A stretch of DNA of 6,791 nt from NCBI GenBank assembly GCA_964478995.1, contig CAYZJY010000093.1, positions 1-6,791 of the forward strand, read 5' to 3'. Positions 5,670 through 6,791 of this stretch are shown in pieces. The stretch is from NZWG01 sp964478995. Its GTDB lineage: Bacteria > Fidelibacterota > Marinisomatia > Marinisomatales > UBA1611. The number at the start of each line of letters is the position of its first letter. Within the stretch, counting starts at the first letter, position 1. The notes under the pieces are model-generated. The model was given only the letters and a program-made list of their open reading frames with translations. It ran no database searches and was not told where the DNA came from. The translations under genes were made by a program, and so were the position numbers.

Positions 5670-6263
5670 ATGGAACAAGGCAAAGGCATAATAAAGCAAT
5701 TCTCTCCCGACATAGATGACCTATCCCATCATGAGATTATTAATGCAATCCAAGCGAATAAGGCTAACATAACTCATTCTCATAAGATAAATGGACGTTG
5801 GGAAAATAAATATCTTGCCATGGAGTATGTCCCTAAAATAAAAAAGATCTTTCATTTCGCTTGTAGAGTTGGTAGGGATATTGTAGATAGACCTATGGTT
5901 GTTCCACATAAAGCAATGGGGCTACCCATTGATGAATTTTGGTTTAATATTGCAAAACCGGGAGATTCTACGGATTGGCATGACCACAAGGAACGAGCAT
6001 TATTATCTGGTGTGTATTATCTCAAAGTTCCTGAAAATTCTGGTAACATACATTTCCGAAAAAAGATTGGAAAGCGATATCGTGAATGGGAAATAAGTTC
6101 ACAAACAGGTAGGATGATCTTATTCCATTCTAATATCGAGCATTCTGTATCAAAGAACAATAGCAAGAGTAATAGAATATCAATTGCCTTTAATCTTTAT
6201 TCATTACCCATTGATATTGATTCAAATTCAGATTCATATTCATCAAATAAATTTTATTCCTAA
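5670..6263 (+). CDS. 2-oxoglutarate/Fe(II)-dependent oxygenase-like protein
   Basis: A 197-residue double-stranded beta-helix enzyme that should couple 2-oxoglutarate decarboxylation to oxidation, usually hydroxylation, of an unknown substrate. The core matches the small 2OG-Fe(II) oxygenase family often called TIGR02466 or 2OG-FeII_Oxy_5. It has FWFNIAKPGDSTDWHDH (90-106), ALLSGVYYLKVPENSG (110-125), a Gly-turn before LFHSNIEHSV (151-160), and NRISIAFNLYSLP (168-180). Probable iron ligands are His104 with His106 or Asp105, plus distal His158. Arg169 would hold the 2OG carboxylate. Residues 1-80 are a helical cap with no recognised motif. The last 16 residues are Ser/Asn/Asp-rich and probably disordered. 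No signal peptide is present, so it is cytoplasmic. It lies 13 bp after the six-helix membrane protein, with no Shine-Dalgarno sequence. Relatives occur in marine bacteria and cyanophages, but no phage gene is seen here. Confidence 0.9.
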   Translation: MEQGKGIIKQFSPDIDDLSHHEIINAIQANKANITHSHKINGRWENKYLAMEYVPKIKKIFHFACRVGRDIVDRPMVVPHKAMGLPIDEFWFNIAKPGDSTDWHDHKERALLSGVYYLKVPENSGNIHFRKKIGKRYREWEISSQTGRMILFHSNIEHSVSKNNSKSNRISIAFNLYSLPIDIDSNSDSYSSNKFYS

Positions 6264-6333
6264 CTTAATTCATGTTCATAAATTTGAACCTACATAATAT
6301 CTAATATTTTTATTTATCCTATTGGAGTACATA

Positions 6334-6633
6334 ATGAAACGATTAACCTTATTATCATTTTTCTGTCTATTGATCATAATGATGGTCACGGCATTAAATT
6401 ATTCTCCTGATCAGCGATCAGAGCCAAATACTTGCCAATTGAATGTTCAATGTGGTGGCGAAGGGTGTTGTAGTGCTAGTGCAAATACATGTAAGATAGG
6501 CTGCACCAAGCCATGTTGTTCAGAGCAGTCTAAAAGTGCCTGTAAATTGGATTGCAGCAAACCTTGTTGTGTCAAGAAAGAAAAGAAAAAGTGTGGTTCC
6601 AATTGTACTAAAGCATGCTGCAAGGGAGTATGA
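6334..6633 (+). CDS. Secreted cysteine-repeat protein, metallothionein-like
   Basis: A 99-residue exported protein I cannot match to a named family. GGAG at 6324-6327, six bases before the ATG at 6334, sets the start. The TTG at 6322 would overlap that site and add only MEYI. The signal peptide is MKR plus a hydrophobic core (4-20) ending VTA, so cleavage after Ala20 is likely and there is no lipobox. The mature part of about 79 residues has 16 cysteines and a dozen lysines. Three exact 17-residue units follow the pattern C-x3-C-x3-CC: Cys53/57/61/62, Cys70/74/78/79 and Cys87/91/95/96, with core 'C-(T/S)-K-(P/A)-CC'. A looser first unit is Cys34/40/45/46. Soft-metal binding (Cu, Zn, Cd) or a multi-disulfide fold are both plausible. 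It has the strongest ribosome-binding site in the window, which suggests high expression. Confidence 0.85.
   Translation: MKRLTLLSFFCLLIIMMVTALNYSPDQRSEPNTCQLNVQCGGEGCCSASANTCKIGCTKPCCSEQSKSACKLDCSKPCCVKKEKKKCGSNCTKACCKGV
6490..6630 (+). repeat. Three 51-bp coding units of a Cys4 motif
   Basis: The units begin at the Cys codons 6490, 6541 and 6592, exactly 51 bases apart. Cysteine codons keep register in all three. Codon choice is mixed (TGT and TGC), and the linking residues differ (SEQSKSA against VKKEKKK), so the duplications are old and the cysteines have been kept by selection. Confidence 0.9.
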
Positions 6634-6638
6634 TCAAT

Positions 6639-6676
6639 AAATTTGTTTCATCCTTGTAAGTTGATGGAACAATTTT
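6639..6676 (+). terminator. Hairpin terminator after the cysteine-repeat gene
   Basis: TTGTTTCATC (6643-6652) pairs with GATGGAACAA (6663-6672) in ten pairs, one G-U, with a 10-base loop. TTTT follows directly, and AAA at 6639-6641 can pair with part of it. It begins ten bases after the stop codon of the cysteine-repeat gene. The stem is A/T-rich and the T-run is short, so efficiency is uncertain. Confidence 0.55.
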
Positions 6677-6692
6677 GATGTTTAGTGTTGAT

Positions 6693-6720
6693 TTGGATAG
6701 TTTATAATCATTAATATAAT
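6693..6720 (+). promoter_or_regulatory. Promoter candidate for the gene at the right edge
   Basis: A perfect TATAAT lies at 6715-6720 with TTGGAT 16 bases upstream (6693-6698). A second perfect TATAAT is at 6703-6708. Either would start transcription between the terminator-like hairpin and the ATG at 6769, leaving a leader of about 40 to 55 bases. Confidence 0.42.
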
Positions 6721-6768
6721 TCAATCGGTGATTATCTTTCCGGGGCTTATGGATATTGATTATTGGTT

Positions 6769-6791
6769 ATGAAAAAATTATTGATCAGATC
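6769..6791 (+). CDS. Start of a further gene, truncated by the window edge
   Basis: ATG at 6769 opens MKKLLIR..., which looks like the beginning of a signal peptide or membrane segment. Only seven full codons are visible. It sits at a sensible distance from the promoter candidate. A seven-codon ORF (6749-6772, MDIDYWL) ends in an ATGA overlap with this start and could be a tiny upstream ORF, but may be chance. No Shine-Dalgarno sequence is visible. Confidence 0.4.

Noticed and set aside
5899..6096. Second + frame inside the oxygenase gene
   Set aside because: The overlapping frame encodes conserved 2OG oxygenase motifs; this one has no recognisable features.
6322..6333. TTG start for the cysteine-repeat gene
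   Set aside because: It would overlap the GGAG ribosome-binding site and add an acidic MEYI before the MKR signal peptide; ATG at 6334 is better.

Overview
This is an AT-rich (roughly one-third G+C by eye) bacterial chromosomal segment with eight complete protein genes, a partial gene at the right edge, and a short ambiguous stretch at the left edge. I see no tRNA, rRNA, CRISPR array, transposase or phage gene. The secreted protein with 'W..T(Y/F)GG...D.G.SV.QT.DGGY...G.T...LLKTD..GN' repeats, the DF-x-x-Y type Ig/Fn3-like modules, and the scarcity of Shine-Dalgarno sequences point to an uncultured, probably marine, member of the FCB side of the bacterial tree. Candidatus Marinimicrobia (SAR406) is my best guess, but this is inferred from protein style and not from a marker gene.

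Layout. Positions 121-435 (+) encode a small single-pass membrane protein of unknown function. It converges tail-to-tail, 12 bp apart, with a ureohydrolase (arginase/agmatinase family, plant-arginase-like motifs) at 448-1236 (-). A 190-bp divergent intergenic region, with one plausible promoter per direction, separates this from a class I polyphosphate kinase 2 at 1427-2212 (+). After 76 bp, which holds a hairpin covering the ribosome-binding site, comes a large exported probable lipoprotein (2289-4313). It has Ig/Fn3-like domains followed by seven ~52-residue beta-propeller-type repeats. A DoxX-like four-helix membrane protein (4337-4708) follows closely. A 231-bp non-coding gap carries a striking 57-nt interrupted inverted repeat and an AT-rich promoter candidate. 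A six-helix membrane protein (4940-5656) and a 2-oxoglutarate/Fe(II) oxygenase (5670-6263) are 13 bp apart and probably cotranscribed. A small secreted cysteine-repeat protein (6334-6633) with a strong ribosome-binding site and a terminator-like hairpin follows. A new gene begins at 6769 and runs off the window.

How the genes fit together. There is no obvious single pathway. Ureohydrolase and PPK2 are housekeeping-type nitrogen and energy/phosphate functions. The remainder is mostly cell-envelope material. The most unusual items are the cysteine-repeat protein (16 Cys in about 79 mature residues, exact 17-residue period), which looks like an exported metal- or thiol-buffering protein, and the 57-nt inverted repeat. 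A DoxX-like gene and a Cys-rich exported protein recall copper-storing 'bufferin' loci, but the defining DUF692/MNIO enzyme is absent from this window, so this is only an analogy.
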